The notes under the pieces are model-generated. The model was given only the letters and a program-made list of their open reading frames with translations. It did not search any database and had not been told where the DNA came from. The translations under genes were made by a program, and so were the position numbers. Of a DNA stretch of 64,000 nucleotides, positions 39,465 through 49,788 are shown in pieces. Each line of letters begins with the position of its first letter. The first letter of the stretch is position 1. Source of the stretch: an uncultured Methylophilaceae bacterium (GTDB lineage Bacteria > Pseudomonadota > Gammaproteobacteria > Burkholderiales > Methylophilaceae); the NCBI GenBank assembly GCA_913009235.1, contig CAJVXS010000001.1, positions 295,960 through 359,959 on the forward strand, read 5' to 3'.

Positions 39465-40610
39465 CTAAGCGGCGACGGCTGTCATCTGCCTTAAATCTTG
39501 CAATGCTTGTTTTAGTGCGATTAAAAATTCGTCTACTTGTTTCATCGTATTGTTAATATTGAAACTCACACGGATTGCACCGCGTGCTAAATCTTCGTCT
39601 ATGCCCATTGCCAACAACACGTGGCTTGGTTCACCGCTAGCGCTGGAACATGCTGAGCCGCTGGCAACTGCAAATCCGAGTTTATCTAAAGCCGTTACCA
39701 ATGTTTCACCTTCGACATTCTCGAAAGCAAAGAAGCTTGTATTTGGCAATCTCATTGCTTGTTTCCCAAAAATAACCGCACTCATATTACTCAAGCCAGC
39801 CTCTAAAGCAGTTCGTAACAATGTGGTATGGCTAGCAAAGTCATTGAGTGCTTGTGTTGCTAACTCACAAGCGGCGCCAAAACCAACAATCGCCGCAGTA
39901 TTTTCTGTGCCGCTACGCAATCCTTTTTCTTGCCCACCTCCATGTAGCAAGGGTTGAATATCAATGCGCTTATTCAGCACCAATGCGCCAACACCTAAAG
40001 GTCCGCCAATTTTATGGCTAGAAATCGTCATGGCATGAACACCTAATGCAGAAAAGTCGACATTGATTTTTCCTAAAGCTTGTACAGCATCCGTGTGTAC
40101 GAATACCTTTTTCGCTTTGGCTAATACAACAACGGCTTCAATATCCTGTATGGTGCCTGTTTCATTATTCGCTAGCATCACCGAGACTAAATCTGTGGGG
40201 GCTTCTAACTGTGTTTGTAAGTCTTGCGTACTGAGTTTGCAATTGCTATCGACTGGAATGCTATTGCTTTTCCAGCCGCGTACCTGCATGGCTTTGGCAG
40301 GGTTGGACACACAGGGGTGTTCAATCTGACTAGTCAGAATTTGTTCTGAATCCATATTGCTTGCAATGCCAGTAATGGCGAAATTATTCGCTTCAGTACC
40401 ACTGGCAGTAAAAATAACTTGATTCGCTTGCGCGCCAACGGCTGCTGCAACCTGACGACGTGCTTGCTCAATGGCTATATGCGTATTGCGGCCATAGCTG
40501 TGCTGACTCGCTGGGTTGCCAAGCTGATTGGTCAAATACGGCATCATTGCCTCAAGCACTTCGGGCTTTATGGCGGTGGTGCTATTATGGTCAAAATAAA
40601 CCTTATCCAT
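39465..40610 (-). CDS. Second NifS/IscS-like cysteine desulfurase
   Basis: About 381 residues from ATG 40610. Same fold as Isc[20 protein letters not shown] at the start, the PLP lysine in [17 protein letters not shown], and the active-site cysteine in [17 protein letters not shown]. It is clearly divergent from the adjacent iscS and has no IscS-type C-terminal tail, ending in LRQMTAVAA. It overlaps the end of iscR by 8 bp and lies 36 bp before iscS, so it belongs to the IscR-controlled operon. The family assignment is solid. Its distinct role is not known from sequence; a NifS-like supply for another scaffold is possible. Confidence 0.9.
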   Translation of the reverse strand: MDKVYFDHNSTTAIKPEVLEAMMPYLTNQLGNPASQHSYGRNTHIAIEQARRQVAAAVGAQANQVIFTASGTEANNFAITGIASNMDSEQILTSQIEHPCVSNPAKAMQVRGWKSNSIPVDSNCKLSTQDLQTQLEAPTDLVSVMLANNETGTIQDIEAVVVLAKAKKVFVHTDAVQALGKINVDFSALGVHAMTISSHKIGGPLGVGALVLNKRIDIQPLLHGGGQEKGLRSGTENTAAIVGFGAACELATQALNDFASHTTLLRTALEAGLSNMSAVIFGKQAMRLPNTSFFAFENVEGETLVTALDKLGFAVASGSACSSASGEPSHVLLAMGIDEDLARGAIRVSFNINNTMKQVDEFLIALKQALQDLRQMTAVAA

Positions 40611-41097
40611 TGGCCGCAGCCTTATTCGCGCCACATGACTTGCGCTCAGAAAAAGTAATCATACCGTAGCCTTCTTCTAGGTGTGAGTTGACTATGTCAG
40701 CTAAGCTCACACTTGATAAATAATCTAAAATTTTGGTATTCAATTCTGCCCATAGGTCATGCGTCATGCAACGACCTCCTGGGCCATGGCAATTTTCTTT
40801 ACCACCACATTGTGTTGCATCAACATCTTCATCAACGGCTGAAAAGATGGAAGAAACAGAAATGTCTGTTTTTGTTTTGGCTAGATTGTAACCACCACCA
40901 GGGCCGCGCACACTGCGCACCAAGCCTTGACGACGCAGGCGGCTAAACAATTGCTCGAGATAAGAAAGCGAGATGTCTTGGCGATCACTAATGCCTGCGA
41001 GAGTGACTGGCTTCAAATTGTTATCAGCAGACACCTCGTTTAAAGCTAGGTCTAGCATTGCTGTTACCGCAAATCTACCTTTAGTGGTTAGTCTCAT
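40603..41097 (-). CDS. iscR: Iron-sulfur cluster regulator IscR
   Basis: 164 residues, Rrf2 family. The winged helix starts [19 protein letters not shown] and includes [19 protein letters not shown]. The three cluster cysteines are in [20 protein letters not shown]. With a [2Fe-2S] cluster, IscR represses its own operon; apo-IscR acts on other sites. An IscR type-1 operator overlaps the promoter just upstream. The stop lies inside the start region of the next gene (8-bp overlap), giving coupling to the second desulfurase. Confidence 0.96.
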   Translation of the reverse strand: MRLTTKGRFAVTAMLDLALNEVSADNNLKPVTLAGISDRQDISLSYLEQLFSRLRRQGLVRSVRGPGGGYNLAKTKTDISVSSIFSAVDEDVDATQCGGKENCHGPGGRCMTHDLWAELNTKILDYLSSVSLADIVNSHLEEGYGMITFSERKSCGANKAAANG

Positions 41098-41128
41098 GTG
41101 GGTTAATTAATCCTTAAGTTAGCCATAT

Positions 41129-41161
41129 ATTTTATAATAACCTACTAATTTAGTCAATTAT
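41129..41161 (-). promoter_or_regulatory. iscR promoter overlapped by an IscR type-1 operator
   Basis: On the minus strand, TTGACT (41152-41157) and TAAAAT (41129-41134) are spaced exactly 17 bp. Over the -35 lies a sequence (41137-41161) with the IscR type-1 pattern: ATAATTGACT, AAAT, TAGTAGGTTAT. It is a close fit to the ATASYYGACT...AGTCRRSTAT consensus. Holo-IscR bound here would block RNA polymerase. Confidence 0.8.
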
Positions 41162-41196
41162 TATAGGGTTAAGTTCCATTAGCTTTTAAAGCGAGG

Positions 41197-41928
41197 TTAA
41201 ATGTTTGTTTTTTTAGGGGCGGACTTGGTCTTTTTAACTGTGAATGCTTTAGCAACTTTCGTTTCTGATTGAGTGTCAGCCAATGCCCCAATCTGCTTTT
41301 TCAACGCTTTGATTTCAGCTAACAACGGTTGCAATGCTTTGTTTATTGGGTCATTTTCATCATCACCAACAGCATAAGCATTAAACTGTGCCTTTTCTGC
41401 CGCTTTCTTGGCCTTTTCTTCTTCTAAGATGCGTGCAGGAATGCCAATTGCTGTTGCATTCTCTGGCACATCTTTGACCACAACAGCATTGGAGCCAATC
41501 TTGGCATTTTTAGCAACCGTGATAGGGCCCAACACCTTGGCCCCGGCGCCAATCACCACACCATTTTCTAATGTTGGATGGCGTTTGCCTTTATTCCAAG
41601 AAGTGCCGCCAAGTGTGACCCCATGATACAACGTGCAATCATCGCCAATAATGGCGGTTTCACCAATCACAATACCCATGCCATGGTCAAAAAAAACGCG
41701 GCGGCCAATAATCGCGCCCGGGTGAATCTCAATACCCGTTAAGAAGCGGGCAATATGCGAGACAAAGCGGCCTAGCCACTGCAATTTTAGTTCCCACAAC
41801 CAGTGACTAAAGCGATGCAGGATTAATGCATGCACGCCAGGGTAGGTGGTGAGTACTTCAAAGTGTGTGCGCGCTGCTGGATCGCGGTCGAATACGACAG
41901 AAATGTCTTGTTTTAGATGGTCAAACAT
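41197..41928 (-). CDS. cysE: Serine O-acetyltransferase
   Basis: 243 residues. It acetylates L-serine with acetyl-CoA, the committed step to cysteine. The left-handed beta-helix shows hexapeptide repeats: [20 protein letters not shown] (catalytic His), [26 protein letters not shown] and [20 protein letters not shown]. The C-terminus (about 180-243) is a Lys/Ala-rich helical tail not needed for the core. It lies downstream in orientation from trmJ and just beyond the iscR promoter, so sulfur-assimilation and Fe-S genes are neighbours, as in other bacteria. Confidence 0.95.
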   Translation of the reverse strand: MFDHLKQDISVVFDRDPAARTHFEVLTTYPGVHALILHRFSHWLWELKLQWLGRFVSHIARFLTGIEIHPGAIIGRRVFFDHGMGIVIGETAIIGDDCTLYHGVTLGGTSWNKGKRHPTLENGVVIGAGAKVLGPITVAKNAKIGSNAVVVKDVPENATAIGIPARILEEEKAKKAAEKAQFNAYAVGDDENDPINKALQPLLAEIKALKKQIGALADTQSETKVAKAFTVKKTKSAPKKTNI

Positions 41929-42142
41929 GTCGAGTACTCGCAGTTAATGATGAAGCTATAATTATGCCATAAAAGCCAATTCTTGACTAAAACACTTGGT
42001 TAATTAAGGGTTGATGCATTTATAGTTTGTTGTGGCAAGTAAAGCAGACTTAATACTGTAATGAAGCATTGCGAAAACAAAGCAATACTAGTCGATACTT
42101 AAGCTGGGAGATAAAGTCTAGCGACTCTTTCTAATACGCGGT

Positions 42143-42886
42143 TTAGTACTTGCTATGGCTCTTTGGTTTTTTAGTTAAAGTCAATATCCCGCGTAATAAA
42201 TTCACTTCTTCTTTTTCTAAGCTGGCTCTTGCATACATGCGGCGTAATCTTTCAAACAGCTTCTTCGGTGCTTTCGGGTTGATATAGCCAATGAGCGTCA
42301 GCACCTCTTGTAGGTGAGCATAAAACCGCTCCAAGTCTTCCTGAGTGGCAAGCTCAACAGGCTTCTCATCATAATGAATCTTGCCATCGGTCACCGCCAT
42401 CCGGATTTCGTAACACATGATTTGCACTGCTTGCGCCAAGTTAAGTGAAGTGTAGGTTGGGTTGGCAGGGATGGTAGCTAACACATGGCACTTGCTCGCT
42501 TCTATTGTGCTTAATCCATTGGTTTCATTGCCAAATACCAGTGCCACTTGTTGTGATCCAGCCATGTGCTTGGCTTTGCTAGCAGCTTCGTGTGCCGTCA
42601 TCACTTCTTGTGAGAGCGATCGTTCTTTCCCACTAACCGCCAAGACGAAATTGCAATCAGCAATGGCTTCATCTAATGTCTCCGTGACGACTGCAGTACG
42701 TAGTACATCTGCTGCATTCACGGCAAGAGACTTAGCTTCACCATCAGGAAATTTCTTTGGTTTAACCAGGTATAGTCGGCTAAGGCCCATGGTTTTCATG
42801 GCGCGTGCGGTTGAGCCAATGTTGCCAGGGTGGCTAGTGTGGCAAAGGACAACTCGGATATTGTTAAAAATGTCAGATTGATTCAA
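42143..42886 (-). CDS. trmJ: tRNA (cytidine/uridine-2'-O) methyltransferase TrmJ
   Basis: 247 residues, a SPOUT methyltransferase. It 2'-O-methylates position 32 of several tRNAs. Motif 1 is CHTSHPGNIGSTARAMKTMG near the N-terminus. The knot region shows VALVFGNETNGLS and IPANPTYTSLNLAQAVQIM, the SAM-binding loops. A C-terminal helical region follows. It is divergent from suhB with 130 bp between, and cysE lies downstream after a 214-bp gap holding no evident gene. Confidence 0.93.
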   Translation of the reverse strand: MNQSDIFNNIRVVLCHTSHPGNIGSTARAMKTMGLSRLYLVKPKKFPDGEAKSLAVNAADVLRTAVVTETLDEAIADCNFVLAVSGKERSLSQEVMTAHEAASKAKHMAGSQQVALVFGNETNGLSTIEASKCHVLATIPANPTYTSLNLAQAVQIMCYEIRMAVTDGKIHYDEKPVELATQEDLERFYAHLQEVLTLIGYINPKAPKKLFERLRRMYARASLEKEEVNLLRGILTLTKKPKSHSKY

Positions 42887-43016
42887 TGGGTTAAGCTCTT
42901 AATGTAGATGATTGGTGCTTTATGGTTGAGGTTAGCAATTATCGCTGCTTTAAATATTATTAACTGAGCATCAATGCTAAAATGCTATTTTAACATTTCT
43001 TAATGAAAAACCGACT

Positions 43017-43823
43017 ATGCACCCCATGTTAACCAACGCCGTTGTGGCGGCGCGCCAAGCTGGCGATATTATTAATTTTGCTTCACGTGATTTAGGTCAG
43101 CTTAAAATCCAAACAAAATCATTTAATGACTTTGTGAGTGAAGTGGATAAAGCGGCAGAGCAAGCCATTATTGGCACCTTGAAAGCGGCTTATCCTGACC
43201 ATGGTTTTTTAGGTGAAGAGGGCGGCGACATTAACAAAGACGCTGAAAACATTTGGATTGTTGATCCACTTGATGGCACGACGAACTTTTTACATGGCTT
43301 CCCACAATATTGCGTTTCGATTGCCTTACAGCAAAATGGCGTGTTAACACAAGCAGTGATTTATGATCCAGTACGCAATGATTTATTTACCGCGACTAAA
43401 GGCCGTGGCGCATTTTTAAATGACAAACGTATTCGTGTTGGTAGTCGCACCAAATTGCAAGAAGCATTGGTTTCAACAGGCTTCCCATTCCGTGAGTTTT
43501 CATATTTAGATACTTACATGGGCATGCTGGAAGACATGATTAAAAGCACCACAGGTATCCGTCGCCCAGGTTCTGCCGCATTGGATTTGGCTTATGTAGC
43601 TGCTGGCTTCTCTGATGGTTTCTTTGAACTGAATCTATCATCTTGGGATATTGCTGCTGGTGGTTTATTAGTGAAAGAAGCAGGCGGTATCGTTGGTGAT
43701 TTTGAAGGCAATGAAAGCTGGTTGAAAACAGGTAATATTGTTGCGGCCAACCCCAAAGTGTTCGCACAAATGTTACAAGTGCTTGCGCCGCACTTAACGA
43801 AACAAATGAAAACGCCAAAATAA
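43017..43823 (+). CDS. suhB: Inositol-1-monophosphatase family protein SuhB
   Basis: 268 residues. Magnesium-dependent phosphatase of the IMPase superfamily. Metal-site motifs: GEEGG near residue 68, [17 protein letters not shown] near 85, and [16 protein letters not shown] near 215. In E. coli SuhB also joins the ribosomal antitermination complex, which explains its conservation next to RNA genes such as trmJ. It starts at ATG 43017 without a strong ribosome site. The next gene is mutS. Confidence 0.94.
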   Translation: MHPMLTNAVVAARQAGDIINFASRDLGQLKIQTKSFNDFVSEVDKAAEQAIIGTLKAAYPDHGFLGEEGGDINKDAENIWIVDPLDGTTNFLHGFPQYCVSIALQQNGVLTQAVIYDPVRNDLFTATKGRGAFLNDKRIRVGSRTKLQEALVSTGFPFREFSYLDTYMGMLEDMIKSTTGIRRPGSAALDLAYVAAGFSDGFFELNLSSWDIAAGGLLVKEAGGIVGDFEGNESWLKTGNIVAANPKVFAQMLQVLAPHLTKQMKTPK

Positions 43824-43897
43824 GACAGGCTGTTTTGACAAGGCTGCCAGTGATCGCTAAGCAGTCTTTTGAATAAAAGGCTTTGGTCATACAACCG

Positions 43898-46456
43898 ATG
43901 AACCTAGAAAAACACACTCCCATGATGCGTCAATACTTGACGATAAAGGCACAGAATCCTGGTATGTTGCTGTTCTTTCGCATGGGTGATTTTTATGAGT
44001 TGTTTTTTGGGGATGCGGAGAAGGCGGTTCGTTTGCTTGGCATTACGCTCACACATCGCGGTAAGAGTAATGGGGAGCCGATTAAGATGGCGGGTGTGCC
44101 TTACCATGCGGTGGAGCAGTATTTAGCTAAGCTGACTAAGCTCGGTGAAGCCGTTGCCATTTGTGAGCAAGTCGGTGCGGTCATAAAAGGCGGTGCGAAT
44201 AAAGCACCAGTCGAGCGAGCAGTGACACGGATTTTAACGCCAGGTACGTTGACTGACGCTGCGTTAATGGATGAAACCCGAGAGAACGCTTTATTGGGTA
44301 TTTGCTTTTCTGATGGTTTGGTCGGGCTTGCACGGTTAAATTTAACCTCTGGTGAATTTGTTTTAAGCGAAGTCGCTATTGGACAGTTGGCGCAAGAGAT
44401 AGAGCGTATTAGTCCTGCTGAAATTATTTGTGCTGAAGGCTTAAATAATCTGGCTATAGAACAGCATAAAGCACCCAAGAAACACATTGCTAGTTGGCAG
44501 TTCGACTACGAAGCGGCAACCAATGTACTGACAAGACAATTGAATACTAAAGACCTGAATGGCTTTGGTTGTGCTGAGTTAAGTGCTGCTGTTTCTGCTG
44601 CTGGCGCTTTATTAGAATACGTTAAATACACACAGCGCACTACATTGCCACATATTACGGCGCTCAGTGTAGAGCAGACTAGTCAATACATTCAGCTTGA
44701 TGCGGCAACTCGTCGTAATTTGGAAATTGATACGACGATTCGTGGTGAAGTTTCACCGACTTTATATTCTTTATTGAATACCACAAAAACAGCGATGGGC
44801 GCACGTTTGTTGCGCCATTGGTTGCATCATCCTTTACGTGATAGAACGCTGGTTTCCAAGCGGCATGAAGCCGTGGCGGAGCTGATTAAAAAAGATCAAA
44901 CGGCAGACTTGCATGACGTGTTAAAACACATAGCCGATATAGAACGCATTACGGCTAGGGTAGCGTTAAAGACAGCACGGCCTAGAGATTTATCTGCGCT
45001 GCGTGACAGCTTAAATCAATTGCCAGTGGTAGAAGCCGCTTTGAAAAATAGTCAAAGTGGGTTGTTACAAACATTGGCCCAAGCTTTACAAGCAGAGTCA
45101 ACGGCGACTCTGCTGTTAGCGAGTGCCGTTAAAGTAGAGCCTTCTGTATTGCTGCGTGAAGGCGGTGTGATTGCTGATGGCTTTGATGCTGAGTTAGATG
45201 AGTTAAGAGCATTGCAAACCAACCATGGCGACTTCTTATTGCAATATGAAATCGCAGAGAAAGAGCGTACAGGCTTAACCAACCTAAAAGTCGAGTTCAA
45301 CAGTGTGCATGGTTTCTATATCGAAATTAGTCGCGCCCAAGCCGAAAATGCACCGACAGAATACCGCCGCAGACAGACGCTTAAAAATGTAGAACGCTTT
45401 ATTACTCCTGAGCTAAAAGAGTTTGAAGATAAAGTGCTTAGCGCCAATGAGCGCGCCTTGGCCAGAGAAAAGACGCTGTATGAACAAGTGCTGGATCAAC
45501 TTGCACCACATATCACATCGTTACAGACAAATGCTGGTGCGGTAGCTAGTTTAGATGTCTTGTGTTGTTACGCCGAGCGTGCAGTGAGCTTGAATTATGT
45601 GATGCCGCAATTTGTGCAAGGTAGTAGCTTACATATCGAAGCAGGACGACACCCTGTTGTTGAAGAAATCACACAGCCTTTTGTTTCTAATGAAGTGGTA
45701 TTAAGTCCTTACAGGCAGTTGTTGCTGATTACTGGCCCTAATATGGGTGGTAAATCAACCTTTATGCGTCAAAATGCACTCATTGTATTATTAGCTTATT
45801 GTGGATGCTATGTGCCAGCAAATGTCACTAAGGTTGGTGAAATTGACCGTATATTCACTAGAATTGGCGCTTCTGATGATTTAGCAGGTGGTCGCTCAAC
45901 CTTTATGGTGGAAATGACAGAAACCGCTAACATTCTACATAATGCAACGGATAAAAGCTTAGTGTTGCTAGACGAAATTGGCCGTGGGACGAGCACTTTT
46001 GATGGCTTGAGTTTGGCTTGGGCAGTGGCTAAGCATTTGTTAGAAAGGAACAAATCCTTAACCTTATTTGCTACACACTATTTTGAGTTAACACGCATTG
46101 TTGATGAATTTAAACAAGCGGCCAATGTACATTTAGATGCAGCTGAGCATGGTAAAGGCATTGTGTTCTTGCATAAGGTAGAAGAGGGCGCGGCTAACCA
46201 AAGTTACGGGATACAAGTAGCGCAATTGGCTGGGATTCCTAAATCGGTTGTTTCATCTGCTAAACGGAAGTTGATGCAGTTGGAGAGTAATCAGGCATCA
46301 CAAAGTGATGGGGAGCCAGATGTGTTTTCTTCGAATTCCGAGCCGGAAGAGGCGCCATTACATTCGGCAGCTAGTGAGTTGGAGTCTATTCAGCCAGATG
46401 ATTTGACGCCTAAACAGGCATTGGAATTATTGTATAAGTTAAAAGAGTTAAGTTAG
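43898..46456 (+). CDS. mutS: DNA mismatch repair protein MutS
   Basis: About 852 residues from ATG 43898; an upstream TTG (43883) is less likely. The mismatch-binding domain has the F-x-E motif in [16 protein letters not shown]. The connector, core and clamp domains follow. The C-terminal ATPase has Walker [10 protein letters not shown], Walker [17 protein letters not shown], and [10 protein letters not shown]. The extreme C-terminus ends [18 protein letters not shown], the tetramerisation helix motif. It recognises mismatches and recruits MutL. Confidence 0.98.
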   Translation: MNLEKHTPMMRQYLTIKAQNPGMLLFFRMGDFYELFFGDAEKAVRLLGITLTHRGKSNGEPIKMAGVPYHAVEQYLAKLTKLGEAVAICEQVGAVIKGGANKAPVERAVTRILTPGTLTDAALMDETRENALLGICFSDGLVGLARLNLTSGEFVLSEVAIGQLAQEIERISPAEIICAEGLNNLAIEQHKAPKKHIASWQFDYEAATNVLTRQLNTKDLNGFGCAELSAAVSAAGALLEYVKYTQRTTLPHITALSVEQTSQYIQLDAATRRNLEIDTTIRGEVSPTLYSLLNTTKTAMGARLLRHWLHHPLRDRTLVSKRHEAVAELIKKDQTADLHDVLKHIADIERITARVALKTARPRDLSALRDSLNQLPVVEAALKNSQSGLLQTLAQALQAESTATLLLASAVKVEPSVLLREGGVIADGFDAELDELRALQTNHGDFLLQYEIAEKERTGLTNLKVEFNSVHGFYIEISRAQAENAPTEYRRRQTLKNVERFITPELKEFEDKVLSANERALAREKTLYEQVLDQLAPHITSLQTNAGAVASLDVLCCYAERAVSLNYVMPQFVQGSSLHIEAGRHPVVEEITQPFVSNEVVLSPYRQLLLITGPNMGGKSTFMRQNALIVLLAYCGCYVPANVTKVGEIDRIFTRIGASDDLAGGRSTFMVEMTETANILHNATDKSLVLLDEIGRGTSTFDGLSLAWAVAKHLLERNKSLTLFATHYFELTRIVDEFKQAANVHLDAAEHGKGIVFLHKVEEGAANQSYGIQVAQLAGIPKSVVSSAKRKLMQLESNQASQSDGEPDVFSSNSEPEEAPLHSAASELESIQPDDLTPKQALELLYKLKELS

Positions 46457-46634
46457 TCGGTTTATCTTAACTTTGAAATAGTTGTGTAATTGTTCACCAA
46501 ATCAGACTACCCTCTACATGTTCAATGTAGTGGTAGATATTGCATGTTGCAGATTACGCCATTCTCTTAAGCCTGTATATCTAAGGATTATTGATATCAC
46601 CTGAATTGTTGGAATGCAACTAAGGTCTAATGTC

Positions 46635-47114
46635 CTAGTGTTGATGCCCACCAGCCCCATGCACATGTTTATGCTCAACCTCTTCAGTCTTAGCCTTGCG
46701 TACATCTGTCACTGTTGCTGTAAACAATAAACGCTCACCAGCCCATGGATGATTGCCATCAACAACTACCTTCCCATCAGCAATATTCGTAACCGTATAT
46801 AAGATTACGTCGCCTTTATCATCTTCGCCTTCAAACTGCATGCCTTCTTTTAGGTTCTCAGCTGGGAAAGCACTTTCAGGCTCGATTTGGACAAGCTCTT
46901 CATTGTAATCACTAAAAGCATCTTCTGGTTCTAGCGTTACTTCTACTTTGTCACCAATGCTTTTGCCGTGCATCATTTCTTCCACTTTTGGGAAGATATT
47001 GTCGTATCCACCATGCAAGTAAGCAACAGGCTCTTTACTTTCTTCTAGTAGCTCACCTTTGCTGTTTTGAAGTTTGTATGTCATGGTTACAACGCTGTTC
47101 ATGGCGATTTGCAT
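46635..47114 (-). CDS. slyD: FKBP-type peptidyl-prolyl isomerase, SlyD-like
   Basis: 159 residues. FKBP domain with the inserted-in-flap chaperone domain of SlyD: AYLHGGYDNIFPKVEEMMHG, then EPEDAFSDYNEEL and VVVDGNHPWAGERLLF. The C-terminus ends in a short His-rich tail (HKHVHGAGGHQH), weaker than E. coli SlyD but consistent with metal binding. It catalyses proline isomerisation and acts as a cytoplasmic holdase. SlpA is the alternative, but the His tail and insert favour SlyD. It is convergent with mutS; the 178-bp gap holds a short CTACAT/ATGTAG hairpin at 46514-46530 without a T-run. Confidence 0.9.
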   Translation of the reverse strand: MQIAMNSVVTMTYKLQNSKGELLEESKEPVAYLHGGYDNIFPKVEEMMHGKSIGDKVEVTLEPEDAFSDYNEELVQIEPESAFPAENLKEGMQFEGEDDKGDVILYTVTNIADGKVVVDGNHPWAGERLLFTATVTDVRKAKTEEVEHKHVHGAGGHQH

Positions 47115-47239
47115 ATTAGGTTTCCTTGGATTGTTAAATGTATCGTTTAATCGTTTGTTAAATACTTAGCTGAATTTTAATGGTTTTGAGTTGTTTTTAC
47201 AGGCTTTTTTGGCTGGTCGATTATTTGTATTAAGTTTTA

Positions 47240-47311
47240 TCATAAGTGTGCTCTAGCACTAAAAAAAATCAGAATAGCTAACGCAACCATAAATGCGGCA
47301 ATAAAACGCAT
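47240..47311 (-). CDS. Possible 23-residue membrane peptide coupled to nadB
   Basis: The nadB stop forms TAATG, with an ATG (47309-47311) that opens a 23-codon frame: MRFIAAFMVALAILIFFSAR and then AHL, stop at 47240-47242. It is basic at the start and hydrophobic for about 17 residues, so it would be a single transmembrane helix or a signal-like peptide. The one-base overlap is the same coupling used by real gene pairs in this window. It may be a genuine small protein or the N-terminal stump of a lost gene. No homology is recognised. Confidence 0.3.
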   Translation of the reverse strand: MRFIAAFMVALAILIFFSARAHL

Positions 47312-48927
47312 TAATGACTGCACTCGTTATCTAAGAGAGAGTAGTTTTCTTCTGGAATTAGCACGGTAGGAATCGCCTCATCCAACAAGTCTGGATAATC
47401 TTTACTATAATGCAGACCGCGGCTTTCGCGTCTCTCCATGGCGCTTCTGACGATGAGTTCTGCGACTTGTAATAGGTTGCGCAGTTCGATTAAGTCATTG
47501 GTGACTCTAAAGTTACTATAGAACTCATGGACTTCATCACGTAGCATATGAATCCTATGCATGGCGCGGCTTAGTCGTTTGTCGGTGCGGACAATGCCAA
47601 CATAGTTCCACATAAAGCGGCGTAGCTCGTTCCAAGTATGGGTAATCAACACTTCTTCATCCGCATCGGTGACGCGGCTTTCATCCCAATCAGGTAAGTC
47701 GTTTAATACGCGTGGTTTGGTAGCAAGAATCTCTTTAGCGGCAATGTGACCAAATACCATGCATTCCAGTAATGAGTTGCTAGCTAAACGGTTAGCGCCG
47801 TGTAAGCCTGTACAAGCAGTTTCGCCGATGGCGTATAGGTTGGTAATGTCAGCATGACTTTTGTCATCAACCATGATGCCGCCGCAGGTGTAATGCGCAG
47901 CTGGCACGACAGGGATTGGCTCTTTGGTAATATCAATGCCGAGCTCTAAGCAGCGTGTATAAATGGTTGGGAACCGTTCTTTAATGAAGTCGGCTGGTTT
48001 GTGACTAATATCAAGTAACACATATTCATAACCACGTTTCTTTATTTCAAAGTCAATGGCACGCGCCACAATATCACGAGGTGCGAGCTCTGCGCGCTCA
48101 TCATGTGAAGGCATAAAACATTCACCATTTGGTAGCTTGAGTATGCCACCTTCACCACGCACCGCTTCTGTGATTAAGAATGATTTTGCATGTGGGTGAA
48201 ATAAGCAGGTAGGATGGAATTGGATAAATTCCAAATTAGAGACACGGCATCCAGCGCGCCATGCCATGGCAACACCGTCACCCGTGCTGACATCAGGGTT
48301 GGTTGTATAAAGGTAAACTTTACCTGCTCCACCTGTTGCCATGGCTGTTTGTTGTGCGGAAATGGTAATAACCTTACCTGACTCGTTGTCGAGTACGTAA
48401 GCACCTAAGCAGCTATTTTTTGATTGTTGTTTGAGTTTTTCTGATGTGATTAAGTCAACTGCAATATGGTTCTCTAATAGCGTGATATTGCTGTGTTCGC
48501 GCACTCTCTGCGACAATGTTTTTTGTACCGCATGCCCTGTGGAATCAGCGGCATGAATGATGCGACGGTGGCTGTGACCACCTTCACGGGTGAGGTGGTA
48601 GCCAGTTTCACTATTTTCTTCACGGGTAAATTCAACGCCTAGGTCAATCAACCAATCAATGGCTTCGCGACCATGCTCAGTGACCATGCGTGTAATGTCA
48701 GGGTCACACAAGCCTGCACCTGCGACTAGGGTGTCTTCAACATGATTTTCTATGGAGTCGTCACTATTGAGCACTGTTGCAATGCCACCTTGCGCCCAAC
48801 TGCTGGCACTGCCTTGCATATTACGTTTGCTGACGATGCAAACTTTTTTTTGATCGGCGACTTGTAGTGCAAGGGTAAGGCCTGCGAGGCCGCTACCAAT
48901 AATAAGAACATCAAATTGTTGTGACAT
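47311..48927 (-). CDS. nadB: L-aspartate oxidase
   Basis: 538 residues. FAD enzyme that oxidises L-aspartate to iminoaspartate for NAD synthesis. The FAD-binding Rossmann motif is IIGSGLAGLTLALQVADQ at the N-terminus, followed by SSWAQGGIATVL. The succinate-dehydrogenase-like catalytic region includes EFIQFHPTCL and a CGGIMVDDKS segment. The HGANRLASNSLLECMVFG block completes FAD binding. The C-terminal helical domain has RRESRGLHYSKDYPD. It is divergent from rpoE, the same arrangement as in E. coli and pseudomonads. Confidence 0.97.
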   Translation of the reverse strand: MSQQFDVLIIGSGLAGLTLALQVADQKKVCIVSKRNMQGSASSWAQGGIATVLNSDDSIENHVEDTLVAGAGLCDPDITRMVTEHGREAIDWLIDLGVEFTREENSETGYHLTREGGHSHRRIIHAADSTGHAVQKTLSQRVREHSNITLLENHIAVDLITSEKLKQQSKNSCLGAYVLDNESGKVITISAQQTAMATGGAGKVYLYTTNPDVSTGDGVAMAWRAGCRVSNLEFIQFHPTCLFHPHAKSFLITEAVRGEGGILKLPNGECFMPSHDERAELAPRDIVARAIDFEIKKRGYEYVLLDISHKPADFIKERFPTIYTRCLELGIDITKEPIPVVPAAHYTCGGIMVDDKSHADITNLYAIGETACTGLHGANRLASNSLLECMVFGHIAAKEILATKPRVLNDLPDWDESRVTDADEEVLITHTWNELRRFMWNYVGIVRTDKRLSRAMHRIHMLRDEVHEFYSNFRVTNDLIELRNLLQVAELIVRSAMERRESRGLHYSKDYPDLLDEAIPTVLIPEENYSLLDNECSH

Positions 48928-48944
48928 AAAGTTTAAATTTAAGT

Positions 48945-48972
48945 GAACTAATCACAGTTTAACTGTGTCTTT
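48945..48972. promoter_or_regulatory. Palindrome with sigma-E-like elements between nadB and rpoE
   Basis: CACAGTT-T-AACTGTG (48953-48967) is a perfect 7-bp inverted repeat in the gap between the divergent genes. Around it on the plus strand are GAACTA (48945-48950) and GTCTTT (48967-48972), which resemble sigma-E -35 (GAACTT) and -10 (TCTGA) elements, so rpoE autoregulation is possible. The -10 match is weak. Confidence 0.35.
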
Positions 48973-49122
48973 CTTCTTAAGCTAGACAAATAGTATTGTG
49001 TGGTTTTGTTTGAGAGCTTAACTCGAACGAATTTCGTCGCACCTGTGCCATCAGCTTATAATAACGAATCGCTTGCTGGTGGTGCTAAAATGAACGAAGC
49101 AGGTGCGAATGGGAGTTCTGTA

Positions 49123-49752
49123 ATGATTGATAAACCAAATGATTTGCCAGCGAATGCTAATCGCGAGTTAGATTGCGTGTTAGTAGAGCGCGCACAAGCT
49201 GGAGATAAAAAGGCATTTGGTTTATTGGTGGAGAAGTACCATCGCAAATTAGGGCGTTTGGTTGGTCGTTTGGTACGAGATCAAACGGAAGTAGAAGATG
49301 TGGTGCAAGAGGCTTTTATTAAAGCGTATCGTGCGTTACATAACTTTAGAGGCGATAGCGCCTTCTATACTTGGATGTATCGCATTTGCATTAATACGGC
49401 GAAGAACCACTTGATCTCCTTGGGGCGTAAGCCGCAAGTGTTGAATAATGTTGAAATGGAAGATGCTGAAAATTTCGACGGTGTGACTAATATGCGCACC
49501 ATGGAAACGCCGGAAACCGCATTGGCAACTAAGCAGATTGCAATAACAGTGAATGATACGATTGCCACCTTACAAGAAGATCTACGCACGGCGATTACTC
49601 TGCGTGAGTTAGAAGGCATGAGTTATGAGGAGATTGCAGATGTTATGCAGTGTCCTATTGGTACGGTTCGTTCGCGTATTTTTAGAGCGCGTGAAACTAT
49701 TTCTGAAAAGCTACGCCCACTGCTGAGTCATTCAAGCAGTAAACGTTGGTAG
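49123..49752 (+). CDS. rpoE: RNA polymerase sigma factor RpoE (sigma-E/AlgU type)
   Basis: About 209 residues from ATG 49123, chosen because GGGAG sits 7 nt upstream. ATG 49090 is an alternative; the still longer frame from 49000 adds unrelated residues. ECF sigma factor for envelope stress. Region 2 includes ERAQAGDKKAFGLLVEKY and EDVVQEAFIKAYRALHNF; region 4 includes ITLRELEGMSYEEIADVM and GTVRSRIFRARE. It heads rpoE-rseA-rseB-rseC-mucD, a regulatory cascade of sigma, anti-sigma, sensor and protease. Confidence 0.95.
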   Translation: MIDKPNDLPANANRELDCVLVERAQAGDKKAFGLLVEKYHRKLGRLVGRLVRDQTEVEDVVQEAFIKAYRALHNFRGDSAFYTWMYRICINTAKNHLISLGRKPQVLNNVEMEDAENFDGVTNMRTMETPETALATKQIAITVNDTIATLQEDLRTAITLRELEGMSYEEIADVMQCPIGTVRSRIFRARETISEKLRPLLSHSSSKRW

Positions 49753-49788
49753 GCGTTAAATTTTAAAACGTTTGTTATTGAGGTTGGT

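Noticed and set aside
46514..46530. CTACAT/ATGTAG hairpin between mutS and slyD as a terminator
   Set aside because: AT-rich 6-bp stem with no T-run on either strand.
49000..49122. RpoE with a 41-residue N-terminal extension
   Set aside because: The extension has no sigma-factor similarity and ATG 49123 has a strong ribosome site.
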